Notes: generated from the letters alone by a model not told the origin. Shown: positions 18,263 through 27,608, numbered from the stretch's first letter. The stretch is DNA of 64,000 nt from Methylovorus menthalis (GCF_020523625.1 NZ_JAJAQH010000003.1:124001-188000), one strand, 5' to 3'. Translations and numbers: made by a program.

Positions 18263-19942
18263 ATGATTCGTGCCACCCTCTTCGTTATTCGAGACTTTCG
18301 CCGTATTCGGGCCATAGCCGGGATTTTGATGCGCTATGGCTGGGGCGATGTCGCCAAGCGTCTTGGGCGAGGCAGCTTTATCCGCCGGGCAGGCAATGCA
18401 CTGAATTCAGAAGCTTCGCGCGAGGTCATGAGCCTGCCATCCGAGGTGCGCGCACGTCTTGCCATTCAGGAACTGGGGCCCACCTTCGTGAAGCTGGGGC
18501 AAGTGCTGGCAACCCGGCCAGATATTTTTCCGCCCAATTGGATCGCCGAATTTGCCAAGCTGCAGGATCAAGTGCCGCCAGTCGCTTTTGAGGAACTGCT
18601 ACCCGAGCTGGAAAAAGCCTTGGGTCGCTCGCCGTTTGATGTGTTTCGTGATTTTCAGGTGGAGCCGATTGCAGGCGCCTCCATTGCCCAGGTGCATCTT
18701 GCCAAGTTGCAGGATGGCACGCCGGTCGTACTCAAGATTCGCCGTCCGAATGTGCAGCACAGCATTGATGCCGACCTGCGTTTGCTGATGCACTTGGGCA
18801 AACTGGTAGAGGCCGAGTTTGAGCAGGCGCGCCGTTTTCAGCCTGAGGAAATCATCAGCCAATTTTCCAAATCGCTCAAGCGAGAGCTGGATCTGGCCTT
18901 GGAAGGGCGCAACACTGAGCGCTTTGCCCAGAACTTTGCCAAGGATAAAAACGTCAAGTTCGCCAAGATATTCTGGGAGTTCAGCAGCGAAAGCGTGCTG
19001 GTCATGGAACATATTGATGGCATCGCCGGCAATGCGCTGCAAGAGGCACGTGAAGCTGGGCTTGATCTGAAATTGCTGGCTGAGCGTGGTGCCAATGCCG
19101 TACTGAAAATGGTGCTTATTGATGGCTTTTTTCATGCCGATCCGCATCCTGGCAATATCTTTTACCTCGAAAACAACCGCGTTGCCATTATTGATTGCGG
19201 CATGGTGGGGCGTATTTCGTTTGAGCGCCGCGGCGAAATTGCCGATTTGCTGGCAGCGCTGGTGTCGCGCGATATTGAAACCCTGCGCGATATCCTCATC
19301 ATCTGGGCAGGCGATGCCGAGGTGGACGAAACCAAGCTGAGTGCCGATGTCGACGAGTTCATCTGCAATTATGACAATGCGCCGCTCAAGCATCTCAAAT
19401 TCAGTGCCTTGCTGAATGACCTGACGACCATCATGCGCGAGAATCATCTGTCAGTGCCACCTGACCTCACCATGCTGTTCAAGGCATTGGTGACACTGGA
19501 AGGCCTGGGACGGCAGCTGGACCCGGATTTCCAGATAGTCAGCCACCTCACGCCGTTCGTGAAGAAAATCATTATTGATCGTTACATGCCGAGCACTTTG
19601 TTCAAGCGCGGGCGGCGCGGCATCAGCAGTATTGCCAACGCGATTACCGAGTTGCCAGGCGATGTTTCGCAGGTCCTGAAAGAGGCTGGACGCGGCAAGC
19701 TGAAGATCAACCTGGATCTCAAGCGGCTGGATCACTTTGGCCATCAGCTGGATCACAGTACCAACCGTCTCACTATGGCCATGATTACCGCGGCGCTTAT
19801 TGTGGGCTCGTCTATCGTCATGACCGTGCGGGGTGGGCCCACATTATTTGGCTTGCCAGCTTTCGGCTTTATCGGCTTTTTCCTGGCCTTCGTGATCGGT
19901 GTCATGCTGGTGATTTCCATCTGGCGATCTGGGCGGGATTGA
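18263..19942 (+). CDS. AarF/UbiB-family atypical kinase
   Basis: A 559-residue ABC1/UbiB protein, a family needed for ubiquinone synthesis in bacteria, with ATPase or kinase-like activity at the membrane. The family motif K-x-G-Q is in LGPTFVKLGQVLATRPDIFP. The nucleotide loop GASIAQVHLAKLQDG is followed by VVLKIRRPNV, and the aspartates by HADPHPGNI and IDCGMVG. Two C-terminal membrane helices (TMAMITAALIVGSSIVM; FGFIGFFLAFVIGVMLVISI) match UbiB. It is probably ubiB, but other ABC1 paralogues share these features, so no symbol is assigned. Confidence 0.88.
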   Translation: MIRATLFVIRDFRRIRAIAGILMRYGWGDVAKRLGRGSFIRRAGNALNSEASREVMSLPSEVRARLAIQELGPTFVKLGQVLATRPDIFPPNWIAEFAKLQDQVPPVAFEELLPELEKALGRSPFDVFRDFQVEPIAGASIAQVHLAKLQDGTPVVLKIRRPNVQHSIDADLRLLMHLGKLVEAEFEQARRFQPEEIISQFSKSLKRELDLALEGRNTERFAQNFAKDKNVKFAKIFWEFSSESVLVMEHIDGIAGNALQEAREAGLDLKLLAERGANAVLKMVLIDGFFHADPHPGNIFYLENNRVAIIDCGMVGRISFERRGEIADLLAALVSRDIETLRDILIIWAGDAEVDETKLSADVDEFICNYDNAPLKHLKFSALLNDLTTIMRENHLSVPPDLTMLFKALVTLEGLGRQLDPDFQIVSHLTPFVKKIIIDRYMPSTLFKRGRRGISSIANAITELPGDVSQVLKEAGRGKLKINLDLKRLDHFGHQLDHSTNRLTMAMITAALIVGSSIVMTVRGGPTLFGLPAFGFIGFFLAFVIGVMLVISIWRSGRD

Positions 19943-20093
19943 GTAAAACATGCGGTAGCTCTACGGCGGGGCGTGCTGTTTCATGCTGCGCCCCAAATTG
20001 GTGCAAAAACTCATATGTTGTTAGGGGTTGCTCTTCAAGATGATGATTTCTATCGACATTATGCGCTGGCACGCGGTTTGCGTAAGCTAAGAC

Positions 20094-21524
20094 ATGGATA
20101 CTACCCTTCAAACTGCATTCGACGAGATGCAACTGCCAGCGGGGGCGGTACGCGATATCTACACCGCCTACGCTGATTGGTTGCGCGATGTTCCCCACCA
20201 ACAGCTGGAAAGCAAGCGGCAAGAAGCCGAGCTGCTGTTTCGCCGCGTAGGTATTACGTTCAATGTCTACGGTGAAACAGCGGGTGCCGAGCGCCTGATT
20301 CCGTTTGACGTGATTCCTCGCCTGCTGGCCGCCAAGGAGTGGAAGGTATTGTCCGATGGCGCGATTCAGCGGGTGCGCGCGCTGAATATGTTCCTGAATG
20401 ACATTTACCACAACAAGGACATCATCAAGGCGGGCATCGTCCCGGCCAGCATCCTCGCCAATACGCAATACCGCCCGGAGATGCATGGGGTCGATGTGCC
20501 CAATGGCATTTATGCCCATATCGCCGGTGTCGATATCGTGCGTACCAGCGAAAGCCAGTTTTACGTGCTGGAAGACAATCTGCGCACCCCATCGGGGGTT
20601 TCTTACATGCTGGAAGACCGCAAGATGATGATGCGGCTTTTCCCCGAACTGTTCCGTCGTTATTCCATCGCCCCGGTCGAGCATTACCCGCAGGTGTTGT
20701 TGAACAATCTGCGTGCGGTGGCCCAGCCCGGTGTGCAAGAGCCGACCGTGGTATTGCTGACGCCAGGCGCCTATAACAGCGCCTATTTTGAACATGCCTT
20801 TATTGCGCAGCAGATGGGTATCGAGCTGGTGGAAGGGCAGGATCTGTTTGTGCGCAACAATGCGGTCTATATGCGCACGACCGAAGGCCCCAAGCGCGTG
20901 GATGTGATCTACCGGCGCATAGACGATGATTTCATTGACCCTCTCAGCTTCCGCGCGGATTCCATGTTGGGCGTTCCCGGTTTGCTGACGGTATACCGCA
21001 ATGGCGGCGTTACTTTGGCGAATGCGGTAGGCACCGGCGTTGCGGATGACAAGGCAACCTATACTTATGTACCCGAGATGATCCGTTTCTATCTCGGTGA
21101 AGAACCCATACTCTCCAATGTGCCTACCTATGAGCTGAGCAAAGAGGACGACCTCAAATATGTGCTGGATCATCTGCCCGAGCTGGTGGTGAAAGAAGTG
21201 CAGGGGTCTGGCGGTTACGGCATGCTGGTGGGGCCTAGCGCCAGTAAAAAAGAGATTGAGGAATTCCGCTTGCGTATTCTTTCCAATCCGGCCAATTACA
21301 TTGCCCAGCCAACGCTGGCGCTTTCCACCTGCCCAACACTGGTTGAGCAAGGCATTGCGCCCCGGCACGTGGATTTGCGACCATTCGTGCTTTCCGGCAA
21401 GACGGTTACCTTGGTGCCAGGGGCCTTGTGCCGTGTGGCATTGCGAGAGGGGTCGCTGGTGGTTAATTCATCCCAGGGTGGCGGTACCAAAGACACCTGG
21501 GTGCTGAATGACACCGGCATGTAA
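20094..21524 (+). CDS. Circularly permuted ATP-grasp protein (DUF404/DUF407)
   Basis: A 476-residue circularly permuted ATP-grasp ligase. Recognisable parts are IPFDVIPRLL, FLNDIYHNKDI, the metal/ATP segments FYVLEDNLRTPSGVSYMLEDR and VDVIYRRIDDDFIDPL, GVTLANAVGTGVADDK, and VVKEVQGSGGYGMLVGP. These proteins are known to cluster with alpha-E and transglutaminase-like genes and are predicted to form amide or peptide bonds, with no proven product. It is the first gene of a four-gene cluster here. The start at 20094 has only a weak ribosome site. Confidence 0.92.
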   Translation: MDTTLQTAFDEMQLPAGAVRDIYTAYADWLRDVPHQQLESKRQEAELLFRRVGITFNVYGETAGAERLIPFDVIPRLLAAKEWKVLSDGAIQRVRALNMFLNDIYHNKDIIKAGIVPASILANTQYRPEMHGVDVPNGIYAHIAGVDIVRTSESQFYVLEDNLRTPSGVSYMLEDRKMMMRLFPELFRRYSIAPVEHYPQVLLNNLRAVAQPGVQEPTVVLLTPGAYNSAYFEHAFIAQQMGIELVEGQDLFVRNNAVYMRTTEGPKRVDVIYRRIDDDFIDPLSFRADSMLGVPGLLTVYRNGGVTLANAVGTGVADDKATYTYVPEMIRFYLGEEPILSNVPTYELSKEDDLKYVLDHLPELVVKEVQGSGGYGMLVGPSASKKEIEEFRLRILSNPANYIAQPTLALSTCPTLVEQGIAPRHVDLRPFVLSGKTVTLVPGALCRVALREGSLVVNSSQGGGTKDTWVLNDTGM

Positions 21525-21576
21525 GCGCGGGCTTGAAGCTAAAGCAGTTGCAGGCCGCTACGATAATGTAAAAAAA

Positions 21577-21610
21577 GAGAGAATTCCGGCAACGCAACGC
21601 CGGACCTCTC
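21577..21610 (+). repeat. Intercistronic hairpin between ATP-grasp and alpha-E genes
   Basis: TCCGGC at 21585-21590 pairs with GCCGGA at 21599-21604, and GAGAG at 21577-21581 pairs with CTCTC at 21606-21610, giving an 11-bp stem with a small internal loop. There is no T-run. It lies just upstream of the alpha-E start and could set processing or relative expression. Confidence 0.6.
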
Positions 21611-21625
21611 GGAAAAGGGTTCAAA

Positions 21626-22573
21626 GTGTTAAGCAGAACGGCGGATCACCTCTACTGGATGGCGCGTTACATTGAGCGTGCCGAGAACATGGCACGTGTG
21701 CTGGATGTGACTTACAACATGTCACTGGTTCCCAATGCGGCTCAGAGTGAAGCGGCATTGTGGCAACCCGCGGTGGAGATCGCCGGCAATACCGAACTGT
21801 TTGAAAAAAATTACGGCGAGTACACGGCGGCAAATGTCATCCAGTACATGTCCATGGACGATGCCAATCCCTCCAGCATTTACAACTCATTGCGCAGTGC
21901 GCGCGAGAATGCACGGGCGGTGCGGGTGGCCATGTCTTCCGAAACCTGGGAAAACATCAATACCCTATGGCTGGAATTCAGCCAGTTTATCGGGATCCGG
22001 CTGGTGGAGAGCGGTCTTAGCGTATTTTGTGACTGGGTCAAATCCCGCTCGCACCTGTTTCGCGGGGTGAGTTTTGGCACCATGCTGCGTGATGATGCGT
22101 TCCGCTTTGTGCGGCTGGGGACGTTTATCGAGCGGGCAGACAATACTGCCCGGCTGCTCGATGTGAAATACCATTTGTTGTTGCCCGAAGGCGAAGAAGT
22201 GGGCGGCGCGGTGGATTACTACGAGTGGAGTGCGGTACTGCATTCGGTGTCCGCCTTTCAGGCCTACCAGAAAGTATTTAGCGACACCATCGTGCCTTGG
22301 CGGGTAGCGGAGCTGCTGGTGTTGCGGGGCGATATGCCGCGCTCGCTGCTGGCTTGCTACGATGAAATCACCATTATTCTGGGGCAGCTGTCCGGCCGCC
22401 AGAATAATGAATGTCGCCGACTGGCAGGAGAGCTGCATGCCAAGCTGCGCTATGCGCGCATGCGCGATATTTTCCAGGATGGGCTGCACGAATTCCTCGA
22501 AGATTTTATTGTCAGCAATAACAAGCTGGGTGGCGAAATTCAGCGTACCTATCTCAATGTGCACGGCGGATAA
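21626..22573 (+). CDS. Alpha-E domain protein (DUF403)
   Basis: A 315-residue all-helical protein starting at GTG. It opens with the family sequence MLSRTADHLYWMARYIERAENMARVLDVTY and has the repeat FVRLGTFIERADNTARLLDVKYH, the two glutamate-bearing helices that name the family. The molecular function is unknown; the gene almost always accompanies circularly permuted ATP-grasp and transglutaminase-like genes. The same arrangement is present here, with 101 bases to the preceding stop and 22 bases to the next start. Confidence 0.93.
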   Translation: MLSRTADHLYWMARYIERAENMARVLDVTYNMSLVPNAAQSEAALWQPAVEIAGNTELFEKNYGEYTAANVIQYMSMDDANPSSIYNSLRSARENARAVRVAMSSETWENINTLWLEFSQFIGIRLVESGLSVFCDWVKSRSHLFRGVSFGTMLRDDAFRFVRLGTFIERADNTARLLDVKYHLLLPEGEEVGGAVDYYEWSAVLHSVSAFQAYQKVFSDTIVPWRVAELLVLRGDMPRSLLACYDEITIILGQLSGRQNNECRRLAGELHAKLRYARMRDIFQDGLHEFLEDFIVSNNKLGGEIQRTYLNVHGG

Positions 22574-22595
22574 GGCGAACTAACGGGTTACGGCA

Positions 22596-23405
22596 ATGCT
22601 ACTTAATATTGAACACCGCACGACCTACCAATACAGCGAGGTGGTGAATTACACCATCCAGCTTTTGCGTCTGACGCCGCAAAATGGCTTCGGCCAGCAG
22701 GTGTTGCGCTGGGAGATTCGCGTCAATGGCCACCTGCAGCCGCACAAGGATACCTACGGCAATCATGCCCATACCCTGGTGGTAGATGCGCCGCATGAAG
22801 AGATCAGTATCGTGGCGTCGGGCGAGGTAGAAACTGGCCTGAATGTATTGCCTATCAATGATGGCTTGCCCACGCCGATTTATCTGCGCCCCACGCCGTT
22901 GACCGAGATGGACGAAAACCTGACGGCATTTGTTGAAGAATTCAAGGTAACGCATCCTAGGTTGCAGGAGCCCGCAGCGCTACAGGCATTGATGGATGCC
23001 ATTATTGACCGTGTGCCCTATGTGAAAGGCCAGACGGTGGTGGACACCTCTGCGGCCAAGGCGTTTGCCCTAGGGTCGGGTGTTTGTCAGGATCACGCCC
23101 ATATTTTTATTGCCTGCTGCCGCTATCTTGGCGTGCCGGCACGCTATGTCAGCGGTTATCTTTTCACGCCCGATGGCAGCCTTATGGAAAGTCATGCCTG
23201 GGCAGATGCCTGGCTGGAAGACATAGGCTGGATCAGTTTCGATGTCACCAACCGCTGCCGTACCAACGGCGTGCATGTCAGGCTGGCAACCGGGCTGGAC
23301 TATCGTGATGCCTGCCCCATCAGCGGCGTGCGCAACGGTGGCGGTGTGGAAACCATGTCGGTCAAGGTCGTTGTCCATCAAATGCAGCAGCAAGCCCAGC
23401 AATAA
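22596..23405 (+). CDS. Transglutaminase-like cysteine peptidase
   Basis: A 269-residue protein with the N-terminal bacterial transglutaminase-associated region (LLNIEHRTTYQYSEVVNYTIQLLRLTPQ) and a transglutaminase core. The catalytic triad is visible: Cys in GSGVCQDHAHIFIACCR, His in SHAWADAWLEDIGWISFD, and the Asp of that last stretch. No signal peptide, so the reaction is cytosolic. In these clusters the enzyme is predicted to hydrolyse or transfer amide bonds made by the ATP-grasp partner (inference from family context). Confidence 0.93.
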   Translation: MLLNIEHRTTYQYSEVVNYTIQLLRLTPQNGFGQQVLRWEIRVNGHLQPHKDTYGNHAHTLVVDAPHEEISIVASGEVETGLNVLPINDGLPTPIYLRPTPLTEMDENLTAFVEEFKVTHPRLQEPAALQALMDAIIDRVPYVKGQTVVDTSAAKAFALGSGVCQDHAHIFIACCRYLGVPARYVSGYLFTPDGSLMESHAWADAWLEDIGWISFDVTNRCRTNGVHVRLATGLDYRDACPISGVRNGGGVETMSVKVVVHQMQQQAQQ

Positions 23406-23435
23406 GCGCCACCGTCATACCCAAGGAATCAGCAC

Positions 23436-24653
23436 ATGAACTCTCTCGGCTTTGCCCGTCACGGCGATAAGGAAAACTCGCCTTTCTTTGAAGAATACCT
23501 GGTGCGCCTGCTGGAAGAGCGTGACCGCGTCGGCCTGACTGACATGATTCACGAAATAGATGCACTGATGATTACGGTGGATCCTGGGCATTCCATCCAG
23601 TACATCGCCGAGCTGGCGCTGATGACGCCGTATCATTACCTGGTCACTCTGGAGAGCGAGAGTCACTGGACGCATATCTTGCGCATTGATCTGGATTCGC
23701 CGGATATTCTGGTGCGTGAGGTCAAGGACCCCAACTTGCGCGGGATTTTTCGCGCACTGAACGAGGTGTACCCCGTGGGCGCCCGCAAGCCCAACAGCCG
23801 CTACATGGGTGAGGTTCTGCGCGTCAGCAATCTGCACGAGGTCAGCCGCCTGCAGCAGGCCCGCGAGTTCCGTTTTTTCAGCCAGGATGAAGTGCGCAAG
23901 CTGGAGCTGCCCGGGAACCTTGCCGTGAGCAAACCGTCACCCTATACGCACAATATTATTGCCTATCTGGAGCGCGAGCCGCAGGAGCTACGGGTGTATG
24001 CCCTCGGTGTCAGCCGCATTGATAATGAAGTACAGGCCGTTTACGAGCAGGCGAAGAATACCCAAGCCAAGCTCGGCATTGATCAGTTGCTGCTGCCGCT
24101 GGACCATCTGGCGACGCGCGTCTACAGCCAGAACCGCGAACTGGCGATTCTGGAATACCTGTCATGGTCGAGCTACTATTTCTGGGGCGCCTACAACATC
24201 CATGACCAGAACTCCTCGACCAATGTCACCAAGAGCGTGCACGGCATCCCCGAATCCAAGAGTCCGGCCAAGGTATTTACTGCCAATAACACGCCTTATT
24301 TCGTCAATCATCTGGAAAAGCTGCCATCGCCGACCGAGACCTTTGTACGCAACTACGGGCCGCGCCTGCACCACATGGCGATCGCCGTGCGCGATGGCGA
24401 AACGCAGGGGCTGGAGAACATCGATTACGTGGTGAATTCCATCGCCGAGCAAGGCAAAGGCTTCCTGCTGGATGTGATCGGCTCCAAGAGTGAAGGGCTG
24501 AAGCAGATTTTCTCGAACGCATCGGAACACTCCTCGCTCATTATTGAGTACGTGCAGCGCTTCGGCAGCTTTGATGGCTTCTTCACCAAGGATAATGTGG
24601 CTGTGCTCACCGAAGCCGCAGGGCGGGAAGAGGGAGTGCAGGCCGTCGTCTGA
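23436..24653 (+). CDS. HPPD-like VOC-fold protein, candidate Fe(II) dioxygenase
   Basis: A 405-residue soluble protein with AAGGA well placed before the ATG. Residues from about 215 to the end resemble the catalytic half of 4-hydroxyphenylpyruvate dioxygenase: LPLDHLATRVY (H224), GPRLHHMAIAVRD (H312/H313) and SLIIEYVQRFGSFDGFF (E371), giving a complete His-His-Glu iron triad, and the ending FTKDNVAVLTEAAG matches the HPPD C-terminal helix. The first 200 residues are less clear and may be a decayed VOC half. It follows the transglutaminase gene by 30 bases. Substrate unknown; tyrosine catabolism is not supported by neighbours. Confidence 0.7.
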   Translation: MNSLGFARHGDKENSPFFEEYLVRLLEERDRVGLTDMIHEIDALMITVDPGHSIQYIAELALMTPYHYLVTLESESHWTHILRIDLDSPDILVREVKDPNLRGIFRALNEVYPVGARKPNSRYMGEVLRVSNLHEVSRLQQAREFRFFSQDEVRKLELPGNLAVSKPSPYTHNIIAYLEREPQELRVYALGVSRIDNEVQAVYEQAKNTQAKLGIDQLLLPLDHLATRVYSQNRELAILEYLSWSSYYFWGAYNIHDQNSSTNVTKSVHGIPESKSPAKVFTANNTPYFVNHLEKLPSPTETFVRNYGPRLHHMAIAVRDGETQGLENIDYVVNSIAEQGKGFLLDVIGSKSEGLKQIFSNASEHSSLIIEYVQRFGSFDGFFTKDNVAVLTEAAGREEGVQAVV

Positions 24654-24730
24654 CGACGCTTCCCATCCGCGCGCAGACGCTAGGGGCGCTTTGCGGTAAA
24701 ATGCGGGCTTCCCCAGCCTAGCCCTTCGCC

Positions 24731-26647
24731 ATGACCGCTCACCGTCGCCAACTTGAACTGCTCGCCCCTGCCCGTAATGCTGACTTTGGCATTGAGGCCG
24801 TAAGACATGGGGCGGATGCGGTATATATCGGCGGCCCGGCGTTTGGTGCTCGCGCCAAGGCTGAAAACTCCGTCGCCGACATTGCGCGCCTAGTGCAATA
24901 CGCTCACCGCTTCCGCGCCGAAGTCTTTGTCGCGTTCAATACCATTTTTCACGATAACGAGATTGAAGCTGCCCGGGACATGACATGGCAGCTTTACGAA
25001 GCGGGCGTTGACGCCTTGATCGTGCAGGATATGGGGCTGCTGGAAATGGATATTCCGCCCATTCAGTTGCACGCCAGTACGCAAACCGATATCCGCACCG
25101 TGGAAAAGGTGGTGTTTCTTGATCAGGTAGGGTTTAGCCAGATCGTGCTGGCGCGTGAGATGGATATCCAGACCATCCGCAAAGTCGCCGATGCGACTCA
25201 ATGCAATCTCGAATTCTTTATCCATGGCGCGCTGTGTGTCGCCTTCAGCGGCCAGTGCTATATCAGTCATGCCCATACCGGCCGCAGTGCCAATCGCGGC
25301 GAATGCTCCCAGGAATGCCGCCTGCCATACACGCTGGAAGACAGCAAAGGCCGCATCCTCGCCAAAGACAAGCACCTGCTTTCCATGAAAGACAACGACC
25401 AGAGTGCCAACCTGCGCGCGCTGATCGATGCTGGCGTCAGCTCATTCAAGATCGAGGGACGCTACAAAGACCTGGCCTACGTCAAGAATGCCACCGCGCA
25501 TTATCGCCAGCTGCTGGATGAGATTCTGCTGGACTTGCCCGAATACGCGCGTGCCTCTTCCGGGCTCTGCAGCTATAGCTTTACCCCGCAACCGGAAAAA
25601 ACCTTCAACCGCAGTACCACGGAATATTTCATTCATGGGCGGGGCGAAGATGTGGGTGCGTTTGATACCCCCAAGTTTGCCGGAGAGGAAATCGGCAAGG
25701 TGACCAAGGTGGGGCCGGATTATTTTGAAGTGGAAAGCCAGCTCGAATTGCACAACGGCGATGGCGTGTGCTTTTTTGATGTGCATAAAGAGCTGGTCGG
25801 CATGCGCATCAATACTGTCAACGATAAACGCCTGTACCCGAATGAAATGCCCGCGGACATACGCCGCAATATGACCGTATATCGCAATCGCGATCAGGCC
25901 TATATGCGCCTCTTGGAAAAAGACTCTGCCACTCGCCGCATCGGTGTCGATATGGTGTTTTACGAAACGCGTGATGGTTTTGCGCTGGATCTGGTGGATG
26001 AAGATGGCGTAACGGCTCATGCGCAATGCATGGCGGAGAAGCAGCCTGCCCAGCAGGCCGAGAAAGCCTATGCCAGCTTGCGCGATAACCTGACCAAGCT
26101 GGGCGCTACCGATTTTGTGGCACGCGACATCCGGCTTGAGCTTGCTCAGCCCTGGTTCCTGTCGGCATCCGTTATCAATGGCTTGCGCCGCGATGCGGTG
26201 TCCGCGCTGGAAGAAGCGCGTGTGCAAACATATCCCCGCCCGCAACCGGCTATCCCCGCCGAGCCGCCCGCTGTTTATCCGGAAGATACCCTGAGTTATC
26301 TCGCCAACGTCTACAACAAGCATGCGCGGGCGTTTTATGAAAAGCATGGTGTCAGCGCGATTGCGGCTGCCTATGAAGCCAATGAAGAGCTGGGCGAAGT
26401 GCCGGTGATGATTACCAAACACTGCCTGCGCTACAGCTATGCCATGTGCCCGAAAGAGGCCAAGGGCGTCATCGGTGTGCAGGGGACGATTACCGCCGAG
26501 CCGATGACGCTGATAAGCGGCAAGGACAGAATCACCCTCAAATTTGACTGCAAGCGGTGTGAAATGCATGTGATGGGCAAGGTACGCAAACCTGTACTTG
26601 CCATGCCGCCGCCACAACCTGTGCAGTTCTTTGCCAAGCGGCCATGA
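24731..26647 (+). CDS. rlhA: 23S rRNA 5-hydroxycytidine C2501 synthase (U32 family)
   Basis: A U32-family protein of 638 residues. It opens with LELLAPARNADFGIEAVRHGADAVYIGGP and carries the U32 signature region EFFIHGALCVAFSGQCYISHAHTGRSANRGECSQECRLPY with its cysteine cluster, then VSSFKIEGRYKDLAYV. The length and C-terminal extension with a further cysteine pair (DCKRCEMHV) match RlhA (YdcP) rather than the shorter TrhP or UbiU/V. The enzyme hydroxylates C2501 of 23S rRNA using prephenate-derived chemistry. It stands alone. Confidence 0.88.
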   Translation: MTAHRRQLELLAPARNADFGIEAVRHGADAVYIGGPAFGARAKAENSVADIARLVQYAHRFRAEVFVAFNTIFHDNEIEAARDMTWQLYEAGVDALIVQDMGLLEMDIPPIQLHASTQTDIRTVEKVVFLDQVGFSQIVLAREMDIQTIRKVADATQCNLEFFIHGALCVAFSGQCYISHAHTGRSANRGECSQECRLPYTLEDSKGRILAKDKHLLSMKDNDQSANLRALIDAGVSSFKIEGRYKDLAYVKNATAHYRQLLDEILLDLPEYARASSGLCSYSFTPQPEKTFNRSTTEYFIHGRGEDVGAFDTPKFAGEEIGKVTKVGPDYFEVESQLELHNGDGVCFFDVHKELVGMRINTVNDKRLYPNEMPADIRRNMTVYRNRDQAYMRLLEKDSATRRIGVDMVFYETRDGFALDLVDEDGVTAHAQCMAEKQPAQQAEKAYASLRDNLTKLGATDFVARDIRLELAQPWFLSASVINGLRRDAVSALEEARVQTYPRPQPAIPAEPPAVYPEDTLSYLANVYNKHARAFYEKHGVSAIAAAYEANEELGEVPVMITKHCLRYSYAMCPKEAKGVIGVQGTITAEPMTLISGKDRITLKFDCKRCEMHVMGKVRKPVLAMPPPQPVQFFAKRP

Positions 26648-26753
26648 GCCCGTTTCCGGCTCACGTGCCGGAAAATCTGTAAAAACCAGTAAAGCCAGCT
26701 GATTGCATTGTGGACTCTGCTTATACTCGATGCTCCTTGTCTGGGAGTTTTGT

Positions 26754-27014
26754 ATGCGTTCCATCAACATGATTATTGCTGCTGTCTTGCTCTTCTCGGC
26801 CTCTCTCGTATTGGCTGACGCATCGCCGCCCCCACCACCACAAGATTTTGCCACGGCCAAACAGGCTGCCATTCAGCGCTTATCTACCGAGCTTGCTTGC
26901 GTGCAGGCGGCTAAAACGCCGCAGGCCTTGCAACAATGCCATCCACGTCCCCCGGCAGGTCCTGACGGACGGCAGCAGAATGCGCCGCCCGGGCCGCCAC
27001 CATCTTCCTGGTAA
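26754..27014 (+). CDS. Small secreted proline-rich protein
   Basis: An 86-residue protein with a clear signal peptide (MIIAAVLLFSASLVLADA) and a mature part beginning with SPPPPP and ending PPGPPPSSW. Two cysteines (ELACVQAAK; LQQCHPRPP) could form a disulfide. GGGAG eight bases before the ATG at 26754 decides the start; an upstream TTG at 26703 in the same frame has none. A -10-like TATACT lies at 26722-26727. No family recognised; likely periplasmic. Confidence 0.65.
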   Translation: MRSINMIIAAVLLFSASLVLADASPPPPPQDFATAKQAAIQRLSTELACVQAAKTPQALQQCHPRPPAGPDGRQQNAPPGPPPSSW

Positions 27015-27062
27015 GACAAGTCAGCCCGGAATCTCATGCACGCCCATGTTAGAATGCGGGCG

Positions 27063-27362
27063 GAAGTTGGCTGGACAGTCGCCGCCCGCGCAAGCGGGGG
27101 GAGGAAAGTCCGGGCTCCGCAGAGCAGGATGACGGCTAACAGCCGTACGCCGTGAGGCGAGGAACAGGGCCACAGAGACGAGCGTATTTAGTTACGGTGA
27201 AACGCGGTAACCTCCATCCGGAGCAAGACCAAATAGGGTAGCAAGGGCGTGGCTCGCGCTGCTACCGGGTAGGTTGCTTGAGCGTACGAGCAATTGTGCG
27301 CCTAGATGAATGACTGTCACGCATCGCAAGGTGCGACAGAACCCGGCTTATCGGCCAACTTC
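27063..27362 (+). ncRNA. rnpB: RNase P RNA, bacterial class A
   Basis: The catalytic RNA that matures tRNA 5' ends. It begins GAAGTTGGCTGGACAGTCGC and contains the universal block GGAGGAAAGTCCGGGCTCC, the CR-IV/CR-V elements with AGAGCAGGATG and CAGAACCCGGCTTATCGG, and ends CGGCCAACTTCC, which pairs with the 5' end. The length of about 300 bases fits a class A RNA. A -10-like TAGAAT lies at 27050-27055, right spacing for a start at about 27062. Confidence 0.96.
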
Positions 27363-27579
27363 CTTTTCTTTTTTCAGCGATTCCCTTCCGTTTCTGACCA
27401 GAATTGTGGCACTTTTTCCCATCTGATTATCAAGCGCCTCACGATTCAGTCACATCAAAGATTGTTCTCACAAAGCACTTTCAGTTAATTAGCTATCCCC
27501 TTATTTTTAAACAACTAATTTTTTGTAAGAAAAATCCGCTAAGTCATTGTCCCGTAAAGGAAAAATAGCAAAAAACCGC
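27363..27579. other. AT-rich intergenic region between rnpB and the mra promoter
   Basis: No gene, tRNA or strong terminator was found. The sequence is clearly AT-richer than its surroundings, and a T-rich stretch follows the rnpB 3' end. Open frames here have no plausible coding content. A short frame at 27507-27698 on the minus strand is not supported. Confidence 0.5.
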
Positions 27580-27608
27580 TTGCGTGCCCTTATTTTTTTA
27601 ACTATAGT
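27580..27608 (+). promoter_or_regulatory. Sigma70 promoter of the division and cell-wall cluster
   Basis: TTGCGT at 27580-27585 and TATAGT at 27603-27608 are separated by exactly 17 bp, giving a start near 27615 and a leader of about 100 bases before mraZ. The -10 box overlaps the first MraZ box. Confidence 0.75.

Noticed and set aside
19902-21368. Minus-strand frame of 488 codons opposite the ATP-grasp gene
   Set aside because: Shadow of a well-supported gene; no recognisable motif and no start signal.
25442-26872. Minus-strand frame of 476 codons opposite rlhA
   Set aside because: Shadow of rlhA with no motif, signal or ribosome site.
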